Position numbers and translations under genes: made by a program. DNA of 64,000 nt from positions 116,984,035-117,048,034 of the forward strand of contig OY987298.1 of assembly GCA_963920635.1 (NCBI GenBank), given 5' to 3'. Below, piece by piece: positions 22,815-33,959 of the stretch. The stretch's first letter is position 1, and each line of letters starts with the position of its first letter. This stretch comes from Pseudeuparius sepicola (lineage: Eukaryota > Arthropoda > Insecta > Coleoptera > Anthribidae). Below the pieces are notes generated by a model. The model made no database searches. It saw only the letters and a program-made list of their open reading frames with translations, and had not been told where the DNA came from.

Positions 22815-23215
22815 AATGCGCAAGTGGCGAGGTGCCTAAAGTCTATCCAAGTTACAGCGGCAGTGGATATAAACAAAGTCACATGACCGCATTGCGATCG
22901 ATTACCAGCGTCTGACTAATATGAGATCCCCAGTGGCTTGTAATTCTGAACTAATTCTTTTAGAAGTTCTAAAAATTGTGTTTTTACCTTTCGTGGATCA
23001 TTATAAATTTATTTAAATTAAGTATCAAAATAAATTTACAGAATATACTCTTCGCAATCCGATCTAAAATATGCAGGAAACTCGAGCCGGCCCTGCATTC
23101 TGCTCGCAGCGTAAACACTTGACATTTTATGACGGCCAGACCAATAAGAGAATAAGTCACGTGGTGGCCAATGTTTTGATCCACTGCCTCTGTAACTTGC
23201 ACTATAGAAATTGAC
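22815..23215 (+). repeat. Repeat V, copy 1
   Basis: About 400 bp shared at roughly 80-85% with 52935-53290, same orientation. Common blocks: GCGATCGATTACCAG, GTGGCTTGTAATTCTGAACT, TTTTTACCTTTCGTGGATC, GCCGGCCCTGCATTC, and a shared end TTTTGATCCACTGCCTCTGT. Noncoding; termini undefined. Confidence 0.75.
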
Positions 23216-24119
23216 ATCTTCAGTTTATTTTCCAACTACAAACACACATCAGTGCTACATTTAGATAGAGCCATAGTTCAATTAAAAAATAAATAAATTT
23301 AATGCCCTGGAACTTGATGGAAAACAAAAGAAGATATCTGCCAGATTTTTAAGTATGCACCATTACTTTTGAATATGATATGAGAAATATCCAATCAGCG
23401 TTCTTTACAAGCTTTTCTTTAATTTGCAATGTATGTTAGTTTGTTTAGGTCAAATATTGCAAACTAAATTAGAACCAGGTTTTGACATCCGATTGAGCAT
23501 ACACCATTGGTTCTGGTGACAATCCAATATACAATACTGAGTATTGTAATACTTTTAAAATGCCCGCTACTCCAAGATGGCCAATTACCTATTTTCTTTA
23601 CAACCCCCCTAATTTGGGTATCAAATTAAAGGGCTTGAAGAGTAGAAAACAATAAACTTAGTGACACATTACACTAAATTCAATATTAGCCACAGCACCA
23701 AGATGTCGGATTAATTTTCTTGCTTTCTGATGGCTCCCAGCAAGGAAACTTCTCAATGGTGAACAGCATAAACACGAAATTGTGTATACGCATTCAATAA
23801 TAATAGCCCGTTTATATTATGCTATGGGCTTGCACATTGCACTGTACATAAAATGCAGGGTAGTAGGTACCAAAGTCTACAGAATACTATTCTCTAGATT
23901 TGGTAGTACATGGTAGTACTGTCGACCATGCCGTTGTATAGGCTCAAAACTTTTTGCTTCTGGCCAAGCATATTATGTGGCTTTAAGAAGGGGCAAATCA
24001 CTAGAACGTCTCCTTGTAGAAGAACTAGATTGTAGTAAATTAACAGGCAAGGGACTGTCCAACGATGACGAATTAATTGAAATGAACATACTTAGAAACA
24101 TGTCCAAGAAAAACTAAAA
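23216..24119. other. AT-rich unassigned stretch
   Basis: No features recognised. Confidence 0.35.
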
Positions 24120-25054
24120 AATAATGAATAAACATTGAAATCAATCAAACCAAAGCAAACCCATCATTTTGTTACATAATCTATACAATTTTATATGATA
24201 TAGAGTGCCCTCCAAAAAGTTCGCTCCATAAGGGAGAAATTTTTAATTATTAATGTTTTCTTTTGAAATTTAATTTTGGGGTTACCTTTTGCTTGAAAAA
24301 AGATGGGAAATGACCCACTCAAACGTGGTCATGTAACTTTCGCTATCTGTCAAAAATGACTTTTAAAAAAGTATATCGCCAAAAATTGGTTTATTTGTTA
24401 AAATATCAAAAAGTTTTAATTGAAAAAGTTCTTACTTTTTTAATTTTACGTAAGTGTACCCTGAATGCTCTAATAAAAGATTTAGTTTTTTTACATTTTT
24501 TAATATTTATGAAATTTCTGAAAATATTAAAAATTTGTAACACAGCGGCGAGTGCTGTAATTCCACGAGCATGTAATAAGCTTACAACTCGAGTTTTGTA
24601 TTATATTTTTTCTTCGACGAAAGAAAAACTATTATAATAGATAATAATAGAAAAATTATCTGACAGGCAACAATAAGTATGTTGGTTAGTTGCTATGGTG
24701 ACGCGTATGCCGCGCTAACAAGGCACCCGTGATAATTGCGTTTTAATTAAGAGCAGATACGTAATTTTTTTTATTACGTGTCAGTCATTACGTGTCAGTG
24801 TTTGTAACAATGGATTTACTTATAACCTAAACTGTCACTTAATAGGTATGTTACTAGCATAGGAGTAGAAAAAATCTGTTCTATATCACACAAACACATT
24901 AATCGATATTGATGAGTAGGCCATGTAGGGAATTGAAGCAATTCTTTTTATTTGACTGTTTAATACTCTTCAAACAGAGAAAGGTAGAAATGTACTCTAT
25001 ACAAGACAAAATTTAAATAATTTAAATTTAGTTGTTTTAATATGTGTAGAAAAT

Positions 25055-25310
25055 ATGACATATCGACAAGTTGCCGAAATTTTTAAAGCACGACACCCGG
25101 AAAAAAATGTACATAACTTGACTATGAGTAGAATTTTAGTAAAATTTAAAAGTACAGGTTCAGTTTTAAATATTTTTAAAAAACCTAACAACCCTTGGAA
25201 AAATACTGAAGAAGTGCGACATAATGTTTGTTTAGACGTGGCACAACATGAAGAATCCAGTATTTCCCAAATTAGCCGAAAAATGAACGTTATGTCGCAC
25301 TTTTCCAAGA
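25055..25310 (+). pseudogene. Transposase N-terminal HTH, forward copy
   Basis: Encodes MTYRQVAEIFKARHPEKNVH, then SRILVKFKSTGSVLNIFKKP and DVAQHEESSISQISRKMNV. Two helix-turn-helix units (Q-VAEIF...TISRIL; SISQISRK) match the DNA-binding N-terminus of mariner/IS630-type transposases common in insects. The upstream residues (LQDKI...LICVEN) are present but interrupted near 25010-25020. No DDE catalytic domain follows: the frame runs into the fold-back centre. Non-functional; paired with the reverse copy. Confidence 0.75.
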
Positions 25311-25513
25311 GTTGTGAGGTTTTTAAAAGTATTTAAAACTGAACTTTTAAATTTTACTAAAATTCTACTAATAGTCGAGTTATGTACATTTTTTTCCGGA
25401 TGTCGTGCACTAAAAATTTCAGCAACTTGTCGATATGTCATATTTTCTACACATATTAAAACAATTTCAATTTTGTCTTGTAAAGTCAACATTTTTACCT
25501 TTCTCCGTTTCAA
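25289..25513 (-). pseudogene. Transposase N-terminal HTH, reverse copy
   Basis: Same N-terminus on the minus strand with an intact start: MLTLQDKIEIVLICVENM, then TYRQVAEIFSARHPEKNVH and STISRILVKFKSSVLN. It matches the forward copy except for a few substitutions and an indel after KFKS that shifts the frame. It faces the forward copy across a ~60-bp spacer, so transcripts through the region would form a long hairpin. Catalytic domain absent. Confidence 0.75.
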
Positions 25514-26929
25514 GAGTACCTATTAAACTGTAAAATAAAAACAATTGCGTCAATTCTCTTCATGGCCTACTCATCAATATCGATTAATGTGAAATTAAGC
25601 TGAAAGTTAATAATTATTTGTTCGATAAAAGTCAAGAATTTTGCTTAGATACGTAAAATAGTTTGATGATATTTTAATTCATTATTATTTTGGCATCAAT
25701 ATGGAATTGCGAAAGACAATGTAACAAATTTACACCCAAAATGCTAGACGGTTCATCAACTTTGCTGCAAACATAACAGAATTTTAAAACGTTAATAAGT
25801 TTTTAAAAGTTTAAGAAATGTCATAAATAATAAAAATTGGCAAAAAGCTAAATCTTTTATTAGAGCGTTCAAATTGGGTACACGTAAAATTAAAAAAGAA
25901 ACAACTTTTTCAAGTAAAACCTTTTGATATTTTAACAAATAAATCCGTTTTTGTCGATATATTTTTTTAAATGTAATTTTTGACAGATAGCCAAAGTCAC
26001 ATGACCACGTTTGAGATGGACATTTTTCATATTTTTTCAAGCAAAAGGTAACCCCAAAATTAAATTTCAAAATAAAACATTAATTTAAAAATCCGCCCTA
26101 TGATGCGAACTTTTTGGAGGACACTGTAAAAGCTTGTCGCAAGATTTTCGTGTGTAAATTTCTTTTATAGCAAATTACATTTTTTACTTAAAATTACTTT
26201 CAAGATACCTTATAGGTATATACTTTCGCGACAGGCTATGCAATTGTAAAATGTAACAAAATTATGGGTTTGCTTTGGTTTGATTTATTTCAAAGTTTAT
26301 TTTCTTTTCAGAGGATTTAACTAAAAGCTTGTTTTTCAAAATATTATTTAATATTAATTTTTACTGATTTGCAAAACTACTTCCTTTATAAGTATAAAAA
26401 AATTCAAATGCATTATCAGGTAAAACGGATATCTACTGTGACCATTGGGCGAGCTGTGCCCAAGGGCGTAGATAGCTTTTTCTTCCGGGGGTGGTAATGG
26501 TAATACCTAATATCACAGCTTTAGCGAAGCTATATAGGTCTGTGCTAATATTTATAGTTCGTCTGTTCCCCAATTATTAGGTTTTATTGCGATTTTATAG
26601 GTGGGTATGGATAGGTATGCATAAGTAAAGACTATTATAAAGCCAAATAAAACGAACATTAGTAATATATTGAATAACAAAATGTATGGTACTATATATT
26701 TAAAACAAAGAACAATGAAACAAACTCAAAATAAAAATGATAAAGAATATAAAAATAAAATATACTTTTTCTTTGATGAAAACAGAAACAAACAAAAAAA
26801 TAACAAGAAAAAAAATCAGTCTTTAAAAAACCGAATCTTAAAAAAACATTTATAAACTAAAAAAAAATCAGTCAAAATATAAAAAATATATCCACATATA
26901 AACCAGTTTTTATAGAACTAAATCGAAAA

Positions 26930-27113
26930 TCCTTTTGTTACTATTATTGGCAAATCTGTTTAGCACTGCTTCAGGGCAAGGTTTTATATCCCTGTTAATA
27001 TGTAAAAGCGTCAACCCTACAAGCCTCTCTTGTCCCATAGTGGACCTCAACCAAGATTTGAGTCTTTCTAAAGATAAAAAACTTTTTTTCGGCCGAGGCT
27101 ACTCTTACAGGCA
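26930..27113 (-). pseudogene. hAT transposase C-terminal remnant
   Basis: Minus-strand reading in two frames gives SWLRSTMGQERLVGLTLLHI, then NRDIKPCPEAVLNRFANN, the hAT C-terminal dimerisation motif (compare LRNTTSENRLNGLALMNIH at 15.8 kb). An upstream piece reads RVASAEKKF. The frame shifts once between them. The fold-back at 27117 cuts off the more N-terminal sequence. Confidence 0.65.
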
Positions 27114-27116
27114 GTA

Positions 27117-27750
27117 TACAGGGTGTCCCATTTTGCTTGTTTTTGGGTGTTTTTCTCAGAATCTCGGTTATTACTAAAGCTAGAGGGTTGCGGTTTTCAC
27201 GTCACTGTACTACTTTTTTGAGAGAAATTTGGTGGACCAATCAGATTTTAGATAAGTCTTTTATAGTTTCCGCGCATTGGCGCAGGACTGAAAATTTCGA
27301 TTTTTTGGAAACCCTTTCTCCTGGCTACAACTTATATATATCGACAAATTTAATCAACTATTTTTATAGATTTTTTGGAGTAGAATCGAATGGAATAATT
27401 AGTTTTTTGGTAGCGTTAATAGTTTTTGAGATATGAACCAAAGTTACATTTTTTTAAATGGAAACCATAGTTCATACCTCAAAAACTATTAACGCTACTA
27501 AAAAACTAATTATTCCATTCTACGATAAAAAATCTATAAAAATAGTTGATTAAATTTGTCGATATATATAAGTTGTAGCCAGGAGAGAGGTCCTGCTCCA
27601 ATGCGCGGAAACTAAAAAACTTATCTAAAATCTGATTGGTCCACCAAATTCCTCTCAAAAAAGTAGTACAGTGACGTGAAAACCGCAACCCTCTAGCTTT
27701 AATAATAACCTGGATTTTTGAGAAAAACACCCAAAATGGGACACGCTGTA
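27117..27750. mobile_element. Fold-back F1 inserted in the hAT gene
   Basis: 634 bp, almost wholly two inverted arms (27117-27439 and 27468-27750), with ends TACAGGGTGTCCCATTTT / AAAATGGGACACGCTGTA. The left arm has about 30 bp extra. TA precedes the left end. It lies inside the hAT coding remnant, so it is the younger insertion. Confidence 0.85.
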
Positions 27751-28022
27751 CACAGAATTTTCAAAAGTTCATATATTTTTGGATATATATTAGGATCACA
27801 CAAAGGTAATGTTTCAGAAGCTGAATTTGGCAGACTTTCTTTGCTAATTTTTTTTGCGTTTTTTTACAGAGTTCATTATAAAAATTAATAATAGAATAAT
27901 ATTTTTATTTTCTATTATAGACGTGTCGTGGTAATAGCCCAGTGGTTAAGGTTCTGGTTTCCTTGGGGGGGGGGGTAATTACCCCCTCTACTCCCCCCCG
28001 TATCTACGCCCTTGGCTGTGCC

Positions 28023-29595
28023 AGCCACAAAACAGGCTCACTCGACAATAAATTTCTGTATAGGTACATAATAACAGGAAATTCGACCTGAATAGCTGAA
28101 AATAAATCTCAGGGAACCTGCATCCGATTCCAAACATACTGAAAACTATTTTTTCTGTCATTTAGGATTTGTTTACGCATGGACACTCTGAGAAAATCAA
28201 TGGATTCTAATTTTATATTGGGAAGCACAATGTACTCCATAATGTAGTGTCAGACTTCAGACAAACCCATAAATAGAAAATTAGAAAACTATAATCAGCT
28301 GGAAACATTCTCTTTTGTGCGCCGAACAACAACTATTCGATAGATTTACTAGATTTCATAATGTTTAGAAATTATGAAACAAAACAATATTTTTTAGAAG
28401 AGCTGTAACACTCTCTAACTTGGAAACGAAGCCTTCTGGACAAAAACATTATACCAAAAACACCATTTATTTTCAAAAATACTATCATCTACTGTCCGAT
28501 CACAGGATATAACTAAAAATAACAAGAAAAGTACATATGAACTTGTATGTTTTATTTATTTGTTGTTAAATTAGCCAATGGTGGAATTGTTTTGATTGTT
28601 GAAACCTCTGACCAGGGATTATTAAAATTTTAAAATGTTACAAGGCTTATTGAAAAAAATATTATTTATTAATATTTAATTTTATTAATGGAATTGAATT
28701 ATTTATTTCTTCAGACGGCGGACGGACAAAGAGTTTGATATTTTTTATCAAAAACATGCCGAGTTTCGTCAGAATCGGCCAAGCAGTTTTTGAGATTTTT
28801 GAAACAATAAGATGTTTTTTATTAACTTTAACACCCTGTACCTCGAAAACAAAACTTTAAAACATATAGAGGTTAGTATGAACTTTTTTGAATTATTTTT
28901 AGAAAAAATATATATCGCAGGGTATAGGTACCACAAGTGGCCTCTGGTTATGTTTCGATAGTCAATTTATTTTACCTAAATATGTATTCATAAAAATAAA
29001 AGTTAGTAAAAAGCAACTTTTAAATAATAACAAAATATCATGTGGTCGATGTGGTTTTATAATAAATCCAAGTCACGAAAATTTTAATAAGTATTGCGTT
29101 AGCTTTAAACAGAAAAGTATGGTTAGAGAACTCCCATATTTTTAATTGAAACCTATTTTTATCAGCACACTACCGCATGGTCCGCAAATTTGGTTTTTCA
29201 ATCTGACGATTTTTATTTTCGAGGGAAACTCCGAAACGGATCCAGGGATTGTCAGTTTAATTGCAATGCAATGATTGTAAATTCACCGACAAATGTCAGG
29301 CTTTTTTCCAACCCGATCAACAAGAGTCCGATATTTCAATGTTTGTCCGTTGACGAAAAAGTGTCCTGGCTTTTGGCATTTATTTATAAAGAGAAGTTCC
29401 CTTCTCCCAATTTGGAGTTTTACATCTTTCGTTTGTTGTATTGGTACTGGGTTACCAACGTCTTTGCAAGGAATTTTAATAAGTTTTACTTTCTTCCTTC
29501 ACTTGTATCAAGACGAAGTCTTCGATGATTTACATAAAACGCTGAGTTTCATGATAGTTCATTTTGAATTTGATAAGCTTTGTTTTGTTTGGTAG
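28023..29595. other. Unassigned AT-rich stretch
   Basis: AACACCCTGTACCTCGAAAAC near 28830 resembles the end of another TACAGGGTG-type element and has a counterpart near 19409. A minus-strand open stretch about 29270-29500 (IKIPCKDVGNPVPIQQTKDV and onward) looks protein-like but is not recognised. Confidence 0.3.
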
Positions 29596-29599
29596 GTAG

Positions 29600-29830
29600 G
29601 TACCTATTCAAAAACAGTAAATGAATGAAACTTTAACTCAAAAAATAACTTAAACAAATTTGTTTCCTGAACTTTCGGAGAATAAATCTTCCTCCTTCTC
29701 ATAGATCATATGTCAGGTCAAAGTGAAATGACAGAATAATAAATGTCAAGTTAAAATGTCATGACAACAGAAACAATAGCCTAGCCGCACCCATAGACTT
29801 ATAAGCAAGGGGAGATAACTATTTACATTT
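29600..29830 (-). repeat. Repeat X copy (inverted), including its TCTATGGGTGCGG segment
   Basis: Inverted copy of 38000-38150. It also contains CAATAGCCTAGCCGCACCCA, the segment interrupted by the Penelope pair at 33.95-37.96 kb, so it is the best empty-site reference for that nest. Confidence 0.75.
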
Positions 29831-30283
29831 TAAAGCAATCAGAGATCCTTTTGGTCTACTATTCATTTGGTTCCCCTGTAAATTCTCAGAGCGTGTGGTT
29901 GCCAGATTTTCGGTTATGTCCCCCAACCCCCTTTTCGCAGATATAAATGGGTACAGCTTATCTATTAATAATAACAGAAGAGCATATAAGCATTGTTAAC
30001 CGAAGAATAATTGTTGCAAACTCAAACGCCGCAGACATAATATATTTTGTGGTAAACTTGTTAAATGCTGTTTATTCATAATTTATGTATAATATTTTAT
30101 GGAGATTAAGCGACAACGCCCCTTAATTCCCACTAGACATATTTCATTGTGACGGGTACCAAAGCTGACGCTGTCATAAGATTTGTTTGCGACGTTTTTA
30201 ATAGTCCGAATATTTCGATTTTCAAGCATTTTCAGGTTTTTACGTGTACTTTTTGCAAAAACGTGATATAAAAACTTTAAAAA
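29831..30283. other. Unassigned; upstream region of the THAP gene
   Basis: No TATA or terminal inverted repeat recognised upstream of the THAP exon. Confidence 0.35.
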
Positions 30284-31257
30284 ATGGTGCGCCGGTGTCA
30301 GGTGTGCGGAAAATTGAACTCTTTTAACTCGGAACCGCCTTTTCACTGGTATGTATTATTTTCGCTATTTTCACCATAATGTTTGGCCCTCTTCAGTAGC
30401 GTAGATAAGTAGGTAGTGGTAGTAGGTACTAAGTACTGATAAATATCCAAAGTACTGCCTTTGCTTTATGTTGATTTGGTGCGCTTTTAGTTCGGCAGTT
30501 ATTTGAAATAACAATTTGTTAACATTGGGAATATTTTGTAGGTTTCCCATGGATTCTGAAAGGAGAAAGGTGTGGTTTTCCGTTTTCCCTTGTCGGCTTA
30601 AATGAGAACCAGCGTTTACCAAAACATCCGGAAAATTGTTCGGATCATTTTCATCCATGCGAAATAGTTATAAAGGGAAATGGTCCCCGGTATGTTAAAC
30701 CTGGAGCTGATCAAAAATTAACTGAGCGACCTACGGAATTCAGGTGAGATATAGTATGCATTTTTAAAGTAATAATAGTAGTAACTATAATAGAACAATA
30801 ACAGAGCAATTCTGCAGGTTGCAAAACATTTCATTTGAGGAGTTGCTTACTTCGTCTGGGAGCACATCTGCTTCTAAAGATAGGTAAGTAAGCCACTTAA
30901 ACACTATATCCATAAATTAATGTAGTTTCATGAACGGAAAAACTATTATCTTCAAGCAAACAGAAACGTTGCTCTCAAAAAATCTACTAATTATTGAAAA
31001 GTAATTAAGAAATGAAAATTAATTAATATTTATTTGTACAGAGAAAATCAGTAAGTAATGTATTGAACCAGGGTCTTGTAAACTCAGTTTACAAGAAAAA
31101 AGCTGTGATGTCTGATAATATTTTTTTATTTAATGTTCAAAAATAGATTAATATAAGTATAAAAATGTTAAATAAAATATAATGCATTTCATTATTTTTG
31201 ACTACATCAAAAATAGTTTTTACAGTCACAATACCTAAGTATATGACATATGACTTA

Positions 31258-31506
31258 GTCACTTTTGGGAACTTTCTTTAAACGCAGCAGGTTAAGCAAT
31301 GATGTTTTTTGTTTTAAAGTTAAAGCTGTAAGAGCTTCGTTGGTGAATCCTGGACTGCCATCGATTGATCTATACCATTTAGACAAGGTTTCTATATACC
31401 AATGTCAGTGCAAATGACCTTAAACTAGAATCTTGAATTATTATACTTTGCGTGGAAGGTCCTTTTAATAATCTTTCAAAGACGGCACGGCAGGTCCCGA
31501 AACTGA
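31258..31506 (-). repeat. Inverted duplicate of the P-transposase core exon
   Basis: Inverted complement of 32464-32690 (SLRSFALTLVY to KQKTSF region) at very high identity, ending at the AT repeat. The transposase gene therefore has an inverted copy of its own core between its N-terminal exons and the true core, about 1 kb apart. Confidence 0.85.
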
Positions 31507-31850
31507 TATATATATATATATATAAGGATGTAAGATTAGCGAGTGTAAATGTAAATGTGTAAATGTAACAGCCTCCGTGGCGATGTTAGTACAAGCCCCA
31601 AAATAGGGGATGTGCTGACTGAAGCTGCAAATGTGCTGTTGGCTCCTGCCTGGACTTCATTTGTTGCTTCCCAAATCATGCCTATCTTTTGATTTGGTTA
31701 ACGTTAACCAAATCAAAAGATAGGCATGATTTGGGAAGCAACAAATGATATGATATATATATATATATATATGATATGATATATATATATATATATATAT
31801 ATATTCTCTGTGATATGTAGGTACGTACGTAAGTATATACAAATTTTATT
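31507..31850. repeat. (TA)n-bounded rearranged copy of the 326-bp repeat
   Basis: Between (TA)n tracts at 31507-31526 and 31752-31803 lies a partial unit of the 62.1-63.2 kb array (CAGCCTCCGTGGCGATGTTA to TTTTGATTTGGTTAA), preceded by an inverted end fragment (AAGGATGTAAGA-TAGCGAG) and fused to its own mirror image at 31702/31703. Confidence 0.8.
31657..31748. repeat. Perfect 92-bp palindrome
   Basis: Two 46-bp arms, no mismatch, no spacer, centred on GGTTAAC|GTTAACC. The arms are the TTCATTTGTTGCTTCCCAAA to GGTTAA part of the 326-bp unit. Confidence 0.92.
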
Positions 31851-32865
31851 TAATTATAGAAAGCTATTAAAAAAATGGAAGCACAAGCTGAAGACGGAAT
31901 ACAATCCTCTTCGTCAGCTACAATTGCTGCTTCTTAAACAGAGAAAGAGATGCAGAAGCTATTGCAGATAAATTAGTTATTTATGCAACAAGGATGGAAA
32001 CCACAACTATATTTTTGTACTAGAAATTGGCAATCAAGTAAAGATATATATTTGACTATATTAGGTTTAAATTTAAACTTTTTATTGCACATGGAACACT
32101 GGCAAGTAGCGATTTTTCCACTCCGGCGAGAAGAAGGAGAAATTTAGCAGTAGTACAAGAAACTGTTGGAAAGCAAAGAAAACGAAGTCACACCCTACAA
32201 ATGACTGTTAGAAGATTGAAGCTCCGAATTACATCCCTGTAATCTCTTCTGCGTTACTTAAAGAAAAAATGTCTCATATGGGAGTCATCAGAATCCACAA
32301 TAAAGGTAAAAGTGTTTTTGCCCTAGCGTGTTGTCATGTAACTTAATAATTCAAATGTAGGTATCTCTCAACCAATTACACTGTACAGGGTAGCCGAAAT
32401 TGGAAGCTTTTGGGTTTTTTTTTCTCCTATTTGCCGAAAATATAAATATTTTCATTTCATTACAGGTATCAGTTTCGGGACCTGCCGTGCCGTCTTTGAA
32501 AGATTATTAAAAGGACCTTCCACGCAAAGTATAATAATTCAAGATTCTAGTTTAAGGTCATTTGCACTGACATTGGTATATAGAAATCTTGTCTAAATGG
32601 TACAGATCAATCGATGGCAGTCCAGGATTCACCAACGAAGCTCTTACAGCTTTAACTTTAAAACAAAAAACATCATTCAAGTCTTTGCTATGTAATCTTG
32701 CCGGATGAGATGTCAGTAAGGCGGTAGGTTGACTGCACAGGACAGAAATTTATCGGATACGTATATATTGGTACCAATATCGATGAAAATAGGTACTCTT
32801 CCTGAGGCCAGAGAAGCATTAGTGTTTATGATCGTGGCTTTAAATGGCGTTATTATCAATTTAAT

Positions 32866-33914
32866 AATAATAATAATTCTCACCCTCACAGTACCTGTAC
32901 CTCAAAAGCACATTAATGCTAGTGCAGAGGAGGGGAGCAATTGCTATTATTTCGTCTTCATTGCCTTTTGCAAAAACCATAGCAGTTCTATAGGGCACTG
33001 TAGGCCAATAAGTAAATCTGACAAATATGAATATAATAATGAAAAATCACAAAAAAGATATAAAATCAGAAACATATTAAATTTTATGTTGAAATAATAA
33101 ATTAGTTTTTAGTTAAGTAAATAACATTGATAATTACAGTTAATTACATGATATATTTTCACAACAGATATTTCCTGAGAACAAAATGGCAAAAAGAGAC
33201 TTGCATCTAAACAATTTTTTTAGATATTATTGGATATTAGATTGATACAGGAATATGTTTTATTTCCATATCCTAAAATAATTGCTAACTAATTTCCAGT
33301 ATTTTGCACAATAACATTATAAAACATTGTTATTATGATGCCAGTTAAAAAATCCTTCGTAATATATTGCTTACCTTCGTCACAGAAAAACAGCAAGAGC
33401 TTGCTGTTTTTCTGTGCCTTTGTGGAACCAATAATCTGTATAATATGTTATATTATGTTATATTCGCTGTATTTTATATCCGCAATAGTTTTTCTAAATA
33501 AACGATTGTAAAGTAACAGTAAGTGTTTCATATTTCCTATTTTTAGTGAAAAAATTAATATGTTGTAATATTAAAGTCAAAATATTATCTAAAAATTTTT
33601 TAATGATAATTCGGTTTATTTTGCGTATATTATAGGTTAATGCCTATAGATATACTCCAACCAGTATAACAAAAATCATAAAAATATCATGTTTGTTCCC
33701 AACAAATTTTATTATTTTTTTAAAAATCTTTCGCCACTGGCGTATTAAATATCTGGTCGGAATTGTGTCAACCACAAAATATTAGGTTAGATGTCAACCT
33801 GGGCCGCGATGCTGGGAGTCGGAATTATGAAGTTCTCTCTCTCTTTTTTCTCTCTGGCACTCATAGCAATGTTTGATTCACAACAAAAGCCTATTCAACA
33901 ATGAATGGTTGAGT
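32866..33914. other. Unassigned stretch after the P relic
   Basis: The (AAT)n-TTCTCACCCTCACAGTACC segment at 32861-32900 also occurs at 51756-51790, so it is probably the tail of a small dispersed element. A hairpin lies at 33381-33416. A TCTCTCTCT tract lies near 33837. Confidence 0.4.
33381..33416. repeat. Hairpin, 17-bp arms
   Basis: CACAGAAAAACAGCAAG and CTTGCTGTTTTTCTGTG separated by two bases. Confidence 0.85.
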
Positions 33915-33959
33915 CTCCCTTGTTCATAAGTCTATGGCCGCACCTGACTGATATTGTAC

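Larger units (their letters stand above)
24203..26126. mobile_element. Large TA-flanked fold-back, mariner-type
   Basis: Ends GAGTGCCCTCCAAAAAGTTC (left) and, complemented, CAGTGTCCTCCAAAAAGTTC (right), flanked by TA on both sides as in Tc1/mariner insertions. Outer arms are about 340 bp (24203-24542 with 25790-26126). An inner pair, 24894-25230 with 25289-25591, begins at CATTAATCGATATTGATGAG. Each inner arm encodes the same transposase N-terminus in opposite directions. The connectors between outer and inner arms (24543-24893 and 25592-25789) do not match each other, so it is either a nested pair or a rearranged head-to-head fusion of two 5' ends. Confidence 0.75.
24120..26305. repeat. Outer inverted repeat around the 24.2-26.1 kb fold-back
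   Basis: About 24137-24180 and 26250-26290 are inverted complements (CAAACCAAAGCAAACCCAT and AAATGTAACAAAATTATGGG blocks). The arms lie outside the TA-flanked element, so that element may have landed inside an older inverted repeat. Confidence 0.65.
26461..28014 (-). mobile_element. hAT element with perfect 8-bp TSD
   Basis: Flanked by GCTGTGCC at 26453-26460 and 28015-28022 (8/8 identical). Inverted ends CAAGGGCGTAGATAGC and GTATCTACGCCCTTG, followed inward by G-rich (left) and C-rich (right) tracts. The transposase remnant lies on the minus strand at 26930-27113 and is interrupted by the fold-back 27117-27750. The 1.55-kb copy has lost most of its coding region. Confidence 0.85.
30284..32865 (+). 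pseudogene. P-superfamily (THAP) transposase pseudogene
   Basis: Remains of a multi-exon P-element/THAP9-like transposase. Exon 1 (30284-30348): MVRRCQVCGKLNSFNSEPPF with the CxxC zinc ligands, ending at TG|GTATGT. Exon 2 (30542-30743) continues FPMDSERRKVW, then after a frameshift near 30595 GLNENQRLPKHPENCSDHF, completing the C2CH THAP fold. Exon 3 (30818-30883) gives LQNISFEELLTSSG, ending AG|GTAAGT. A coiled-coil segment near 32110-32230 reads ARRRRNLAVVQETVGKQRK. The core at 32480-32700 reads FERLLKGPSTQ, SSLRSFALTLVY and KWYRSIDGSPGFTNEALTAL; EAREALVFMIVALNG follows at about 32800. Stops and frameshifts interrupt at least four places. Splice sites persist although the frame is broken. 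Confidence 0.85.

Noticed and set aside
27925..27962. tRNA-like A box (TAGCCCAGTGG) near the hAT end
   Set aside because: A-box match is good, but the B box is poor and there is no cloverleaf or SINE body. Possibly a SINE scrap; not enough to call.
29190..29595. Overlapping 112- and 100-residue plus-strand frames
   Set aside because: The opposite strand looks more protein-like; neither matches a family.
32729..33097. 122-residue frame as an independent gene
   Set aside because: Only its EAREALVFMIVALNG part is meaningful and belongs to the P-type transposase relic; the rest is an AAT-repeat insertion and random sequence.
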